From the NCBI RefSeq assembly GCF_009687865.1, contig NZ_BLAE01000033.1, positions 180,639-244,638 of the forward strand: 64,000 nucleotides of DNA. Direction: 5' to 3'. The stretch comes from Acrocarpospora macrocephala (GTDB lineage: Bacteria > Actinomycetota > Actinomycetes > Streptosporangiales > Streptosporangiaceae). The notes beneath the pieces are model-generated. The model did no database searches, was not told the origin of the DNA, and saw nothing but the letters and a program-made list of their open reading frames with translations. Below, piece by piece: positions 1 through 7,890 of the stretch (positions are counted from its first letter, which is position 1; every line of letters starts with the position of its first letter). A program made the translations under genes and the position numbers.

Positions 1-353
1 GAGTCGATGGCGGGATTGAAGCGGAACGACACCCCGAGCCCGATGTGCAGCGGCGTCGCCCTGCCCCGCCGGGTGTGCACCACGAACGCGTTGGGCGGCA
101 CGAGCACGTTCTTCCAGCGCCAGAAGCCGGTGATCCGCACGTCCACCGGCCCTGGTGTCAGCTTCTCGCCCACGCCCCCGGCGAGTGCCCCCTCGCGTTT
201 GGCCAGCGGGCTCGCCCGCCTGGCCGCCGGAGCCGCGGGCGCCGCTCCGGCCGCAGGGGCGCCGCGGCGGGCCCTGAGATCATCCTCAAGCACCGCCTGC
301 TGCGCGACGACCTGTTGTAAATAGGCATTGCTGCCTTTGTCGGCGGCGCTCAT
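1..353 (-). CDS. SPFH/band-7-like protein, N-terminal part (cut by window edge)
   Basis: The gene reads leftwards off the window and only about 117 codons are visible. ATG at 353 is preceded by GAGGAGG about 6 nt away. After an Ala/Arg-rich N-terminus (residues 1-60) comes a stretch reading ITGFWRWKNVLVPPNAFVVH followed by TRRGRATPLHIGLGVSFRFN, which resembles the start of actinobacterial SPFH (stomatin/flotillin-like) proteins, scaffolds that usually act at membranes. No membrane segment is visible in this portion. The gene is co-directional with the GH5 gene that starts at 1796 but looks unrelated to the sugar cluster. The family call rests on remembered similarity over about 60 residues; the part that would prove it lies outside the window. 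Confidence 0.5.
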   Translation of the reverse strand, partial: MSAADKGSNAYLQQVVAQQAVLEDDLRARRGAPAAGAAPAAPAARRASPLAKREGALAGGVGEKLTPGPVDVRITGFWRWKNVLVPPNAFVVHTRRGRATPLHIGLGVSFRFNPAID

Positions 354-425
354 CGTCCCCTCCTCGCGATCGCCGACGAGTCTCGCCTAAGCCGCAAGTC
401 ACCGCAACCGGAAAACCCGGACTGG

Positions 426-1796
426 TCAGCCGGCGGTCAGCTGATCCCGGAGGGTCGTGCGGACGTCGCAGTTGGCGAGGGCGAAGGAGTCGGCCAGAGC
501 GATGAGGTCGTCGTCGGTGAGGCCGCGGAAGAGTTCGGCGTACTCGTAGGCCAGGGGCTGGGCCACGGTGAGGTTGAGGATCAAAGTGCGGACCCAGTCG
601 AAGCGGCCCCAGGGGTACGCGTCGAAGTCGGGGAACTCTTCGGCCATCATCTCGTAGAAGGGCTTGGTGACCTCGCGGATGCCGTAGCCGTCGCTCCCCC
701 ACTGGTCGGCGCCGAGGCGGTTCTTCTTGGCGACGAAATCGCCGAAGCGCTTCAGGTAGGGGGAGTCGGGGCGGACCATGACCAGGCCCTGGCGGCCCAG
801 GTCCTTGTACATCCAGATGGACCAGCCGGCGTCGTCGCGGCGGTAGATGTCGAGCTGGTCGGTCAGCAGCCGGCGGCGCATGGCGTCGGTGCGCTCGTCG
901 CCGGTGTAGATGGGGCCGAACTCGCCGACCCAGACGGGGGTGCCGGTGCGGCGGCAGTATTCGGTGCGCTCGGCGTACTTGGCTTCCAGGGCCGCCTTGT
1001 CGAAGTACCTGCCGTCGGTCGTGCCGGGGTAGTCGCCCCCGCCGCCGAGGCCGGGGGCGGCGTAGTCGTGGCAGACGTAGACGGTGTTCTCCCACGGCTC
1101 GTCGAAGACGTCGAACTCGGTGGAGTAGGTGTTGCCGTCCAGGAACAGGATGTGCCGGTCGTCGATCGCGCGGATGGCCTCGACCAGGCGGGTGTAGAAC
1201 GGGCCGACCACCAGGCGCGACTCGTCGGCGGGCTCGTTGATCGGGTTGTATCCGGCCACCCAGGGGTTGTCCTTGTAGTGCTCGGCGATGTGCTCCCACA
1301 TCGCCACCACGCGGTCCTGGAAGTGCGGGTGGTCCCAGAACGCGGGGCGGTGCGTGGGGTTGTCGGAGTGCCAGTGGTGGTTCTGCGAGCCGGGCAGCGC
1401 GTGCAGGTCGATGACCGAGTAGATGCCGTGCCGCGCGCACGCCTCGATGGCCCGGTCCAGGTGCCGGAATCCGTCCTTCTTGAACTCGAACGGCTTGCTG
1501 TCGTCCTCGAAGTGGCGGTAGTTGACCGGGAAGCGTACGCAGTTCATGCCCGCGTCGGCCAGCAGCTTCGCGTCGTCCTCGCCGAAGAACGCGGTCAGCA
1601 GGCGCTCGAAGAAGAGCTCGTAGCGGTCCTCGCCCAGGACCGCACGGACCGTGCCGCGCATGAGGGACTCATTGCCGGAGTAGCCGGTGATGAAGTTCTC
1701 CATGTTCAGCCAGCCGCCCACCGCGACGCCGCGCAGACGGACGGGGGTGTCCGTCTCGTCCATGAACTGGCGTCCCACGGTACGAAGAAACGTCAT
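426..1796 (-). CDS. GH5-type glycoside hydrolase (cellulase family)
   Basis: A 456-aa retaining beta-glycosidase of clan GH-A. The TIM-barrel landmarks are visible: NPINEP with the acid/base Glu at residue 188, WVGEFGP with the nucleophile Glu at residue 292, and RFPVNYRHF around residues 88-95. Family knowledge points to beta-1,4- or beta-1,3-glucan, mannan or xylan oligosaccharides; the exact substrate cannot be read. There is no signal peptide, so the enzyme is probably cytoplasmic and acts on imported oligosaccharides. GAGGAA lies about 8 nt before the ATG. It is the last gene of the binding protein-permease-permease-GH5 operon, 23 nt after the second permease, which supports a role in cleaving the transported sugar. 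An SPFH-like gene follows after 72 nt. Confidence 0.88.
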   Translation of the reverse strand: MTFLRTVGRQFMDETDTPVRLRGVAVGGWLNMENFITGYSGNESLMRGTVRAVLGEDRYELFFERLLTAFFGEDDAKLLADAGMNCVRFPVNYRHFEDDSKPFEFKKDGFRHLDRAIEACARHGIYSVIDLHALPGSQNHHWHSDNPTHRPAFWDHPHFQDRVVAMWEHIAEHYKDNPWVAGYNPINEPADESRLVVGPFYTRLVEAIRAIDDRHILFLDGNTYSTEFDVFDEPWENTVYVCHDYAAPGLGGGGDYPGTTDGRYFDKAALEAKYAERTEYCRRTGTPVWVGEFGPIYTGDERTDAMRRRLLTDQLDIYRRDDAGWSIWMYKDLGRQGLVMVRPDSPYLKRFGDFVAKKNRLGADQWGSDGYGIREVTKPFYEMMAEEFPDFDAYPWGRFDWVRTLILNLTVAQPLAYEYAELFRGLTDDDLIALADSFALANCDVRTTLRDQLTAG

Positions 1797-1819
1797 GGGG
1801 TCTGTTCCTCATTCTGTAG

Positions 1820-2617
1820 TTACTTGATCGCGCCGGCCGACAGGCCGCGCTCGAAGAGGCCCTGCAGGCACAGGTAGGCCACGATCTCGGGGATCGCGGT
1901 GATGACCGCGCTGGCCAGCACCTTGGTCTGGTCGTTGCTGAACTGGCTGACGAAGAACTGCGGCAGCAGCGTGACGGTCTGCTGGGCCGGGTCCTGGATG
2001 AGCACCAGCGGCAGCAGGTAGGCGTTCCACGAGCCGATCAGCGTCAGCACGACGATCGCCGCGGCGATCGGCCGCGTCATCGGCACGACGATGTAGCGGA
2101 AGGCCGTGAACGTGCCGGCGCCGTCGATCCTGGCCGCGTCGAACAGCGCGTCCGGCACGCCGTCGATGAACCTGCGCGCGATCAGGATGGTGAACGGGAT
2201 CTGCAGGGCGGCCAGCGGCAGCACCACCGCCCAGTACGTGTCGTACACGCCGAGCGCGAGGGTCGTCGCGAACAGCGGGGTGAGCAGCACGACCTCGGGT
2301 AGGGTGAGCGCGGCCAGGATCATCCAGAAGTAGACCTCCTTGCGGCGGATGTGCAGCTTGGAGAATCCGAAGGCGGCGAGCATCGTCAGGACGTACACGA
2401 TCAGGATCGTCGAGACGGAGATGATGACGCTGCTCTTGAAGAACGTCCCGATGGCGCCGACCTCGAACACCGCGCGGTAGTTCCCGGCGCCCTCCCCCGC
2501 CAGCGAGCCCTGCACCATGACGACCAGGGGGAACAGGTACGGGATGATCATCAGGGTGACCAGGACCTGCAGCACGAGCTTGGCCGGCAGGCGGCGTGCC
2601 TCAAACACCGGTCTCAC
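1820..2617 (-). CDS. Sugar ABC transporter permease, MalG/CUT1 type
   Basis: A 265-aa inner-membrane permease with about six hydrophobic segments, the first at residues 14-35. The cytoplasmic EAA loop that contacts the ATPase is at residues 156-170 (DALFDAARIDGAG), near the C-terminal third as in MalG-type partners. The start is GTG at 2617, inside the end of the upstream permease gene (17-nt overlap, frame shifted), with AAAGGA just before it; the spacing is tight, so a start at the next GTG is possible. It pairs with the preceding permease and the binding lipoprotein to import an oligosaccharide. No ATPase gene is nearby; many actinomycete CUT1 importers use a shared MsiK-type ATPase encoded elsewhere. 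Confidence 0.92.
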   Translation of the reverse strand: MRPVFEARRLPAKLVLQVLVTLMIIPYLFPLVVMVQGSLAGEGAGNYRAVFEVGAIGTFFKSSVIISVSTILIVYVLTMLAAFGFSKLHIRRKEVYFWMILAALTLPEVVLLTPLFATTLALGVYDTYWAVVLPLAALQIPFTILIARRFIDGVPDALFDAARIDGAGTFTAFRYIVVPMTRPIAAAIVVLTLIGSWNAYLLPLVLIQDPAQQTVTLLPQFFVSQFSNDQTKVLASAVITAIPEIVAYLCLQGLFERGLSAGAIK

Positions 2618-3557
2618 TGTCCTTTCGGTTGGCCCGGACGGCGATGGCGATGGCGCCGGCCAGGGCCAGGATGAGCAGCATGATCGACAGGGCCGCGCCG
2701 TACCCGACGTGGGCGCTGGGGATGCTGATCCGGTAGATGTAGGTGCCGAGGAACTCGGTGGCGTAGTTGGGGCCGCCGATGGTCACCAGGTAGGGGACGT
2801 CGAAGGTCTTCAGCGCCCCGATCACGCTGAGCATGCCGAGCGCCACGGTGGTGCCGCGCACCCCGGGCCACACGATGCTGACCAGCGTGCGGATGTTGCT
2901 GGCCCCGTCGGTACGGGCGGCCTCCAGCGTCTCGGGGTCGATCTGCCCCATCGCCGCGTAGTAGAGCACGAACGTCAGGCCGGTGAAATTCCAGACGGTG
3001 ATGAACATGATGACCGGCATCGCCGTGCCCGACTGGGCCAGCCACGGCTGGGACAGGAACCCCAGGCCGATGTGGTCCAGGGCCCAGTTGAGCTGGCCGT
3101 CGGCGGCGAACATCTGCCGGAACACCGGCGCCATCGTCGCCGGCGCGATGACCACCGGGGTGAAGACGATCACCTTGTAGACGGCGCCGAGCTTGACCTT
3201 CGAGTGCAGCAGCGCCGCGAACACGAACCCGATGGCGGTCTGCGCGGTGAAGGTCACGATGAAGAAGATCACGGTGTGCCAGATGGCCTGCCAGAAGATC
3301 GGGTCCTGCAGGATCCGCTGGTAGTTCTCCAGGCCCACCGGGGTCGGCGTCGGGCTGGTGCCGTCCCAGTCCAGGGTCGACAGGTAGCCGGTCTCGCCGA
3401 TGCAGAAGTAGAGGAGGCCGACGACGAAGACGAACGCCGGCATGATCCACGGAATGCCGGAGGGTCGCAGCGCCCCTTTCCGGGAGCGTCCCGGAGAGGG
3501 GGGCGCGGTGGACGACGGACGGCGCGCCCCGGTCTTCCGCGAGGTCGTGGAGGTCAT
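2601..3557 (-). CDS. Sugar ABC transporter permease, MalF/CUT1 type
   Basis: A 318-aa permease. A basic, Ser/Pro-rich N-terminal tail of about 35 residues precedes the first membrane helix (WIMPAFVFVVGLLYF), with about six helices in total. The EAA loop reads LEAARTDGASNIRTLVSIVW at about two-thirds of the length. ATG at 3557 has GGGAGAA 2-3 nt upstream. It lies 46 nt after the solute-binding protein gene and overlaps the following permease by 17 nt, so the three genes form one transcript. The heteromeric permease pair defines a CUT1 carbohydrate importer; specificity is set by the binding protein and is inferred from the surrounding beta-glycosidase and xylose genes. Confidence 0.92.
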   Translation of the reverse strand: MTSTTSRKTGARRPSSTAPPSPGRSRKGALRPSGIPWIMPAFVFVVGLLYFCIGETGYLSTLDWDGTSPTPTPVGLENYQRILQDPIFWQAIWHTVIFFIVTFTAQTAIGFVFAALLHSKVKLGAVYKVIVFTPVVIAPATMAPVFRQMFAADGQLNWALDHIGLGFLSQPWLAQSGTAMPVIMFITVWNFTGLTFVLYYAAMGQIDPETLEAARTDGASNIRTLVSIVWPGVRGTTVALGMLSVIGALKTFDVPYLVTIGGPNYATEFLGTYIYRISIPSAHVGYGAALSIMLLILALAGAIAIAVRANRKDSETGV

Positions 3558-3603
3558 GGTTCTCCCTGCACGTACGTAGTGAATGGGACGGCCGTCCGCT
3601 GGG

Positions 3604-4980
3604 TTACTTGATCTTCGAGGCGGTGGCCTGCAGCGTGGCGGCGGCCTGCTCGGGGGTGGCCTGGCCCGCCGCCACCGTGGTGGACGCGACGCCGATCGCG
3701 GTCTGCAGGTCGGCGACCACGGTCGCCAGGCGCGGCTCGGTGGACTTGCCGGCGTCGGTGATCAGCTTCTCCAGCGCCGGCCGCTGCACCTCGGGGTTGA
3801 CCAGCTTGACGGTGTCCCAGTTGGGCTGCGCGCTGGTCAGGGCGGGGATGTCGTTGAGGATATCGGCCACCACCTGCTGGCCCGCGGCCGAGGTGCCGAG
3901 CCAGGTCGCGAAGGTCGTGGCGGCGGCGATGGACTTGGACCTCTTGTTCACGGCAAGACCGAAGTCCGCGTCACCGTAGAGCGCGCCGACGTTGCCGGTG
4001 CCCGCCACGTCCGGGAAGGGGATGGGGAGCTGGGTGAACGGCTTGGGGTCGGCGACGCCGGCGCCGGAGATGGCCGCCGTGCTGCCTTCGACGGTGGAGT
4101 ACTGCATGTACCAGGTGCCCATCATCACCATGGCGTACTTGCCGGACATGAAGCCGTTGTTGGCGTCGGGGTACTGCTGCATGCCGAGGGCGCCCTCCTG
4201 CATGATCCCGTCGTCGAACAGCTTCTTCCACAGGCCCAGCGCCTTGACGATCGCCGGGTCGGTCCACGGGACCTCGCCCTTGAGCGCCTTCTCCCACACG
4301 CCCGGCGCGACGTTGTCGGTGATGGCCTGGAGGGTGTCCTCGTTGAACGCGGTCTGCGCGGCGCCCTGCACGAAACAGCCGACGTTGTTGGACTTGAAGG
4401 TCTCGCAGACCTTCTTCCACTCGTCGTACGTCTTCGGCGGGGTCAGCTGGTATTTGTCGAACAGGTCCTTGTTCACCCAGACCGTCCCGGAGAACACCGA
4501 ACCGACCGACAGGGCGGCGAGCTTGCCGCCGTTCGTCAGGCTGGACACCCCGATCGGGGCCAGTTTCGACTTCCAGTCCGCGCCCAGCGCCTTCTCGACG
4601 GCGGGCGTGAGGTCCACGGCGTTGACACCGTAGATGTCGACCGAACCGTTCGCGGCGCCCGGCGCGACGTCGAAGACGTCCGGGCCTACCGAGGAGGCCA
4701 GCGCGGGACGGATGGCCGCGTCGTAGCCGTCGATGGTGAGTTTCTTGAAGGTGACCTTGATGTTCGGGTAGACCTTGTTGAAGGCCTTGATGTAGGCCTC
4801 GGCGGGCGTCGCGTCGGGCGTCCACCCCCACCAGGTGATGTTCCCCGAGTCGACGGATCCCTTGTCCGCGGTCTCGGCCGGTGCGCCGCCGGCGCATCCG
4901 GCCAGCGTCAGCCCTACGGCCATGAGCGCGGCGACGGTTCCAAAGGGACTACGGTTCCTGGTTCGCGAGGATCCCAGCAT
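3604..4980 (-). CDS. Extracellular sugar-binding lipoprotein (SBP family 1)
   Basis: A 458-aa solute-binding protein. Positively charged residues and a hydrophobic stretch (13-25) end in the lipobox LAGC at 26-29, so Cys29 should be lipidated and the protein anchored outside the membrane. The mature part has the layout of family 1 carbohydrate binders (ITWWGWTPDATPAEAYIKAF near the N-terminus, a FMSGKYAMVMMGTW motif in the second lobe). ATG at 4980 has AAGGAGAG 5-7 nt upstream. It is the first gene of the importer/GH5 operon. Its promoter region (5005-5170) carries LacI-type inverted repeats, so expression is probably induced by the imported or processed sugar. The ligand is unknown; xylo- or gluco-oligosaccharides are likely from context. 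Confidence 0.93.
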   Translation of the reverse strand: MLGSSRTRNRSPFGTVAALMAVGLTLAGCAGGAPAETADKGSVDSGNITWWGWTPDATPAEAYIKAFNKVYPNIKVTFKKLTIDGYDAAIRPALASSVGPDVFDVAPGAANGSVDIYGVNAVDLTPAVEKALGADWKSKLAPIGVSSLTNGGKLAALSVGSVFSGTVWVNKDLFDKYQLTPPKTYDEWKKVCETFKSNNVGCFVQGAAQTAFNEDTLQAITDNVAPGVWEKALKGEVPWTDPAIVKALGLWKKLFDDGIMQEGALGMQQYPDANNGFMSGKYAMVMMGTWYMQYSTVEGSTAAISGAGVADPKPFTQLPIPFPDVAGTGNVGALYGDADFGLAVNKRSKSIAAATTFATWLGTSAAGQQVVADILNDIPALTSAQPNWDTVKLVNPEVQRPALEKLITDAGKSTEPRLATVVADLQTAIGVASTTVAAGQATPEQAAATLQATASKIK

Positions 4981-5060
4981 GTGATCTCTCCTTGCACGTG
5001 ATAGGCACGCACCGTGGTATGACGCCGCCCTGCGAGCTGCCGACGGTTCGGCCGAACAGC

Positions 5061-5166
5061 CGAAACTTCCGAAAGTTTCGAGAAGTGGTCTCGGGAGAGC
5101 GAAACATCGGCCACCTCACAGTGTCAAGAATTTGAGCTGAATTGTTTCCGTTGAGTTTCGAAACTC
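5061..5166 (-). promoter_or_regulatory. Control region of the importer/GH5 operon: -35 box and three LacI-type inverted repeats
   Basis: Read on the minus strand, a perfect TTGACA -35 hexamer occurs at 5127-5122; a matching -10 is not obvious. A perfect 5+1+5 palindrome CGAAAGTTTCG lies at 5070-5080, a degenerate copy CGAAACTTCCG directly abuts it at 5061-5071, and an even palindrome GAGTTTCGAAACTC lies upstream of the -35 at 5153-5166. Sites on both sides of a promoter fit repression by a LacI dimer or looped tetramer. The 345-bp gap 4981-5325 holds no gene; it separates the divergent binding-protein and LacI genes. Confidence 0.65.
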
Positions 5167-5250
5167 CTGATCTTCACAGCCGCGTCATCGCGGCTTGACC
5201 TGGGCGTCACGCCAGGCCCTGGCAGCGAGTTTCCGCTGTTCCAGGTGGCC

Positions 5251-5295
5251 TGGACCACACCAGCCGCGCCGATGCTACGGTTATAGAAAGTTTCG
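5251..5295 (+). promoter_or_regulatory. Promoter and operator of the first LacI gene
   Basis: A plausible promoter reads TGGACC (5251-5256), 19-nt spacer, TACGGT (5276-5281). Immediately downstream, at 5285-5295, is AGAAAGTTTCG, a 10/11 match to the CGAAA(G/C)TTTCG palindrome. An operator just after the -10 would block initiation, suggesting autoregulation of the LacI gene that starts at 5326. Confidence 0.5.
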
Positions 5296-5325
5296 ACAGA
5301 CCGAACCGAAGCATGAAGAGGTGTC

Positions 5326-6369
5326 GTGGCGATCGAACCGAGCACACGGAAGCGGGCCACCAGCAAGCGGGCCAACCGGGTGACCATCGCGATGGTCGCC
5401 CGGGAGGCGGGCGTGTCCGTGCCGACCGTGAGCAAGGTGCTCAACGGCCGTGACGCCGTCGGCCCGGAGACCCGCCGGCGCGTGCAGGACGCGCTGAGCT
5501 CGACAGGTTACCAGCGTAGGGCCAGGTCAGAGCCACGCAAGGTGGGATTGGTGGACTTCGTGATCACCGAGCTGGACACCGCCTGGGCCTGCGAGCTGCT
5601 GCGCGGCGCCGAGCAGGAGGCGTACCGGCTGGGCACCCGGCTGGTGCTGACCGTCACGCACGACCGGCAGGCCAACCCGCGCGAGTGGCTGAGCGCCCTC
5701 GCCTCCCGGCCGACCGACGGCGTGGTCCTGGTGGCGTCGAGCACCCGGCACGTGGCCGCGACGCGGCTCCGCACGATCGAGGCGCCGTTCGTGGTCATCG
5801 ACCAGTTCGGCGGGTACGACCACGACATCCCCACCATCGGCGCCACCAACTGGGCCGGCGGTTTCGCGGCCACCGAGCACCTGATCGGCCTCGGCCACCG
5901 CCGCATCGGCGTGATCACCGGGCCCGATGACGTGCGGTGCAGCCTGGAGCGCCTCGACGGCTACCGGGCCGCGCTGCGCCGCGCGGGCCTGCCGGTCGAC
6001 GAGCGCCTGGTGCGGCAGGGCGACTTCTACGCCGAGGGCGGCCGGCGCGGCGCGGCCGCGCTGCTCGACCTGCCGGATCCGCCCACCGCCGTGTTCGCCG
6101 GCTCCGACCAGCAGGCGGCGGGGGTGTACGAGGAGATGCGCGGGCGGGGCCTGCGGGTGCCCGACGACCTCAGCGTGGTCGGCTTCGACGACACCGAGGT
6201 CTGCGAGTGGATGTTCCCCCGGCTGACCACCATCCGCCAGCCCCTCGCCCAGATGGCCGTGCTGGCCGTACGCAACGTGCTGGAGCCCGCGCATCCGGCC
6301 CTGCGCCTGGAGCTGTCCACCAGCCTGGTCGTCAGGGATAGCACGAGCCCGCCGCGTCGCCGCAGGTGA
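5326..6369 (+). CDS. LacI-family transcriptional repressor
   Basis: A 347-aa regulator. The LacI helix-turn-helix is at residues 19-45 (VTIAMVAREAGVSVPTVSKV) followed by the hinge helix, then a periplasmic-binding-protein-like sensor domain with typical motifs (FVVIDQFGG; ATEHLIGLGHRRIGVITGP; PPTAVFAGSDQQAAGVYEEM; VVGFDDTEVCEWMFPRLTTI). GTG at 5326 is preceded by AGAGG at 5-7 nt and gives the expected short basic N-tail. It is divergent from the importer/GH5 operon and its own promoter carries an operator copy. Expected role: repress the sugar genes until a xylose- or oligosaccharide-type inducer binds. A second, similar LacI protein is encoded at 17.1-18.1 kb and could share operators. Confidence 0.94.
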   Translation: MAIEPSTRKRATSKRANRVTIAMVAREAGVSVPTVSKVLNGRDAVGPETRRRVQDALSSTGYQRRARSEPRKVGLVDFVITELDTAWACELLRGAEQEAYRLGTRLVLTVTHDRQANPREWLSALASRPTDGVVLVASSTRHVAATRLRTIEAPFVVIDQFGGYDHDIPTIGATNWAGGFAATEHLIGLGHRRIGVITGPDDVRCSLERLDGYRAALRRAGLPVDERLVRQGDFYAEGGRRGAAALLDLPDPPTAVFAGSDQQAAGVYEEMRGRGLRVPDDLSVVGFDDTEVCEWMFPRLTTIRQPLAQMAVLAVRNVLEPAHPALRLELSTSLVVRDSTSPPRRRR

Positions 6370-6376
6370 AAGGCCC

Positions 6377-7240
6377 TCAGGACGCGAGCACGTCGCGCCA
6401 GGAGTATTCCGGCTCGAACCCCAGCTCCTGCCGGGCCCGGGTGATATCGAGCGCGCTCTCGTAGCCGTCCAGCGGGCGCCGCACCGGCACGCCCGGGAAC
6501 ACCTCCGCCGCCAGTTCGGCCGTGGGCCGGTCCATCAGTGTGTCCCGCGCGGCGATCACGTACGACGGGGCGCCGGTCACGTCGGCGAGCAGGCCGCGGC
6601 GGCACGCCTGCGCGACGTCGCGGTCGTCGATGTAGCCCCACAGGTCGAACACCCTGGTCAGCGGGTCGGCCCAGTAGCTGGGCAGCTTGGGGTAGTCGGC
6701 GGCGGCGTGGATGTTGGACAGCCGCAACGAGACGATCGGGATGCCCGACCACGCCGAGATGTGCTCGGCCATCGTCTCGCCGACCACCTTCGACAGCGCG
6801 TAGGTCGACAGCGGGTACGGGTAGTGGTCCTCGTCCACGGGCAGGTAGCGCGGCGGGGCGTCCGGGGCGAACGGGAACCCCAGCGCGGTCTCGCTGGAGG
6901 CCCACACGATCCGGCCGACGCCGAGCTTGGCGGCCGCAAGGAAGACGTTGGCGTTCATGGCGTTGTTGGTGTTGAGCGTCCGGGCGTCGGTGAAGTAGCC
7001 GGGCGCGGGGATCGCCGCCAGGTGGACGACGCCGTCCACGCCGGTCAGCGCGTCGACGGTGTCCCCGAAGTCGGTCAGGTCCGCGCGCAGCAGCGGCGTG
7101 CCGAGCTGTTCCCACAGCTCACCGCGGTCGCCGGGCGCGCCGGCCACGTCGACGGCCCGCACCTCGTGCCCGTGGGCGAGCAGGTCCTGGAGCACGGCCC
7201 GCCCGGCCTTGCCACTCGCTCCTGTAACCGCGATCTTCAC
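6377..7240 (-). CDS. NAD(P)-dependent epimerase/dehydratase-type SDR (extended)
   Basis: A 287-aa extended short-chain dehydrogenase. The Rossmann motif TGASGKAG is at residues 6-13 and the catalytic pair is Tyr147-Lys151 (YALSK), with an upstream WASSE (113-117) supplying the Ser. Such proteins oxidise or epimerise sugar or nucleotide-sugar hydroxyls; the substrate here is unknown. It ends only 8 nt from the convergent LacI gene. Upstream (7241-7495) is a divergent promoter region shared with the tautomerase operon, carrying degenerate copies of the LacI operator, so the gene probably belongs to the same regulon. A sugar dehydrogenase role resembling uronate dehydrogenase is possible but not shown. 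Confidence 0.82.
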   Translation of the reverse strand: MKIAVTGASGKAGRAVLQDLLAHGHEVRAVDVAGAPGDRGELWEQLGTPLLRADLTDFGDTVDALTGVDGVVHLAAIPAPGYFTDARTLNTNNAMNANVFLAAAKLGVGRIVWASSETALGFPFAPDAPPRYLPVDEDHYPYPLSTYALSKVVGETMAEHISAWSGIPIVSLRLSNIHAAADYPKLPSYWADPLTRVFDLWGYIDDRDVAQACRRGLLADVTGAPSYVIAARDTLMDRPTAELAAEVFPGVPVRRPLDGYESALDITRARQELGFEPEYSWRDVLAS

Positions 7241-7296
7241 GGCAGGCCTCGCTTTCGTTCCGGAATCGCAGAGACCTACGGTAGTAGATCGGGTAC

Positions 7297-7318
7297 CGAA
7301 AGTTCGTCGAAACTATCG
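7297..7318. promoter_or_regulatory. Degenerate LacI-type operator pair upstream of the SDR
   Basis: Two overlapping near-matches to CGAAA(G/C)TTTCG occur: CGAAAGTTCG at 7297-7306 (one base short) and CGAAACTATCG at 7308-7318 (one mismatch). They lie 57-78 nt upstream of the minus-strand SDR start, where a repressor could overlap the promoter. The match is weaker than at 5070 or 7457. Confidence 0.45.
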
Positions 7319-7395
7319 AGCCCTCGAATTCAGCGGCCAGACCGCCCTGACAGGCAAAAATGCGGTCATCAGGCCAGGTCGTTCGGTCCTCCGCC

Positions 7396-7467
7396 TTGAC
7401 GTACGGGGGCGGTGGTTCTACTTTGTCAACATACCCCTGAAGTTTCGGATAATTTCCGAAACTTTCT
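7396..7467 (+). promoter_or_regulatory. Promoter with double LacI operator for the tautomerase-xylosidase operon
   Basis: TTGACG (7396-7401), 17-nt spacer, TACTTT (7419-7424) is a good sigma-70/HrdB-type promoter. About 15 nt downstream, the 9-bp arms AGTTTCGGA (7441-7449) and TCCGAAACT (7455-7463) form a perfect inverted repeat. Its right part lies within CGAAACTTTCT (7457-7467), 10/11 to the operator consensus. The position covers the transcription start region, ahead of the GTG start at 7496. Confidence 0.65.
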
Positions 7468-7495
7468 GTGCCGATTTTCCATGAAGGAGCCACCG

Positions 7496-7861
7496 GTGCC
7501 TCTGGTGCAGATCGACCTAGAGCGTTCCCTCGCCGAACGGCTGGGCGAGCAGATCAGCGAAGGGATCCATCAAGCGCTGGTGGACGCGCTCGGGATGGAC
7601 CCGACCGACAAGTTCCAGATCTTCCGCACGCACGCCCCCGGCGAGATCGTCTTCGACCCGGGGTACAACGGTGTCGACCGCCGCCAGCTGGTCAGCGTCC
7701 AGATCCAGATGGTCCACATGTACGACGTGACCACCAAGTGGGCGATGTTCGACGAGATCGCCAAGCGGCTGGAGGAGATCGGCGTCCGCAACGACGACCT
7801 GCTGATCAGCATCGTGGAGAACGGCTTCGAGGACTGGTACGCCGGCAAATCACGCAGCTGA
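7496..7861 (+). CDS. Tautomerase-superfamily protein (Tautomerase_2 type, catalytic Pro1)
   Basis: A 121-aa protein when started at GTG 7496, which has AAGGAG 6 nt upstream. A longer reading from 7412 would run through the operator and lacks a ribosome site. The chosen start gives Met-Pro-Leu-Val-Gln-Ile; after Met removal Pro becomes residue 1, the general base of the tautomerase superfamily, which strongly supports this start. The body matches the Tautomerase_2 pattern: AIH-like helix, DKFQIF, FDPGYNGVDRRQLVSVQI, TTKWAMFDEIAKRLEEIGV, and DDLLISIVENGFEDW near the end. It probably isomerises keto/enol or hydrolyses an activated intermediate. It is the first gene of the operon leading to the lactonase and GH3, a setting suggesting it handles a keto-sugar-acid, though the substrate is unknown. 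Confidence 0.88.
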   Translation: MPLVQIDLERSLAERLGEQISEGIHQALVDALGMDPTDKFQIFRTHAPGEIVFDPGYNGVDRRQLVSVQIQMVHMYDVTTKWAMFDEIAKRLEEIGVRNDDLLISIVENGFEDWYAGKSRS

Positions 7862-7890
7862 CCACGATCCGCAAAGAGCTGGAGTCCACC

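Noticed and set aside
286..1440. Long open frame antisense to the GH5 gene, and similar long antisense frames at 10799-13030, 22708-24423, 26544-29543, 29713-33426, 37238-39466, 39337-42165, 41952-44036 and 44126-46117
   Set aside because: Their Arg/Pro/His/Gly-rich, repetitive translations are typical of the non-coding frames of very GC-rich genes; each is covered by a gene with clear family motifs on the other strand.
7412..7495. Upstream ATG extension of the tautomerase
   Set aside because: It would include the promoter -10 and operator region, has no ribosome site and would bury the catalytic Pro1.
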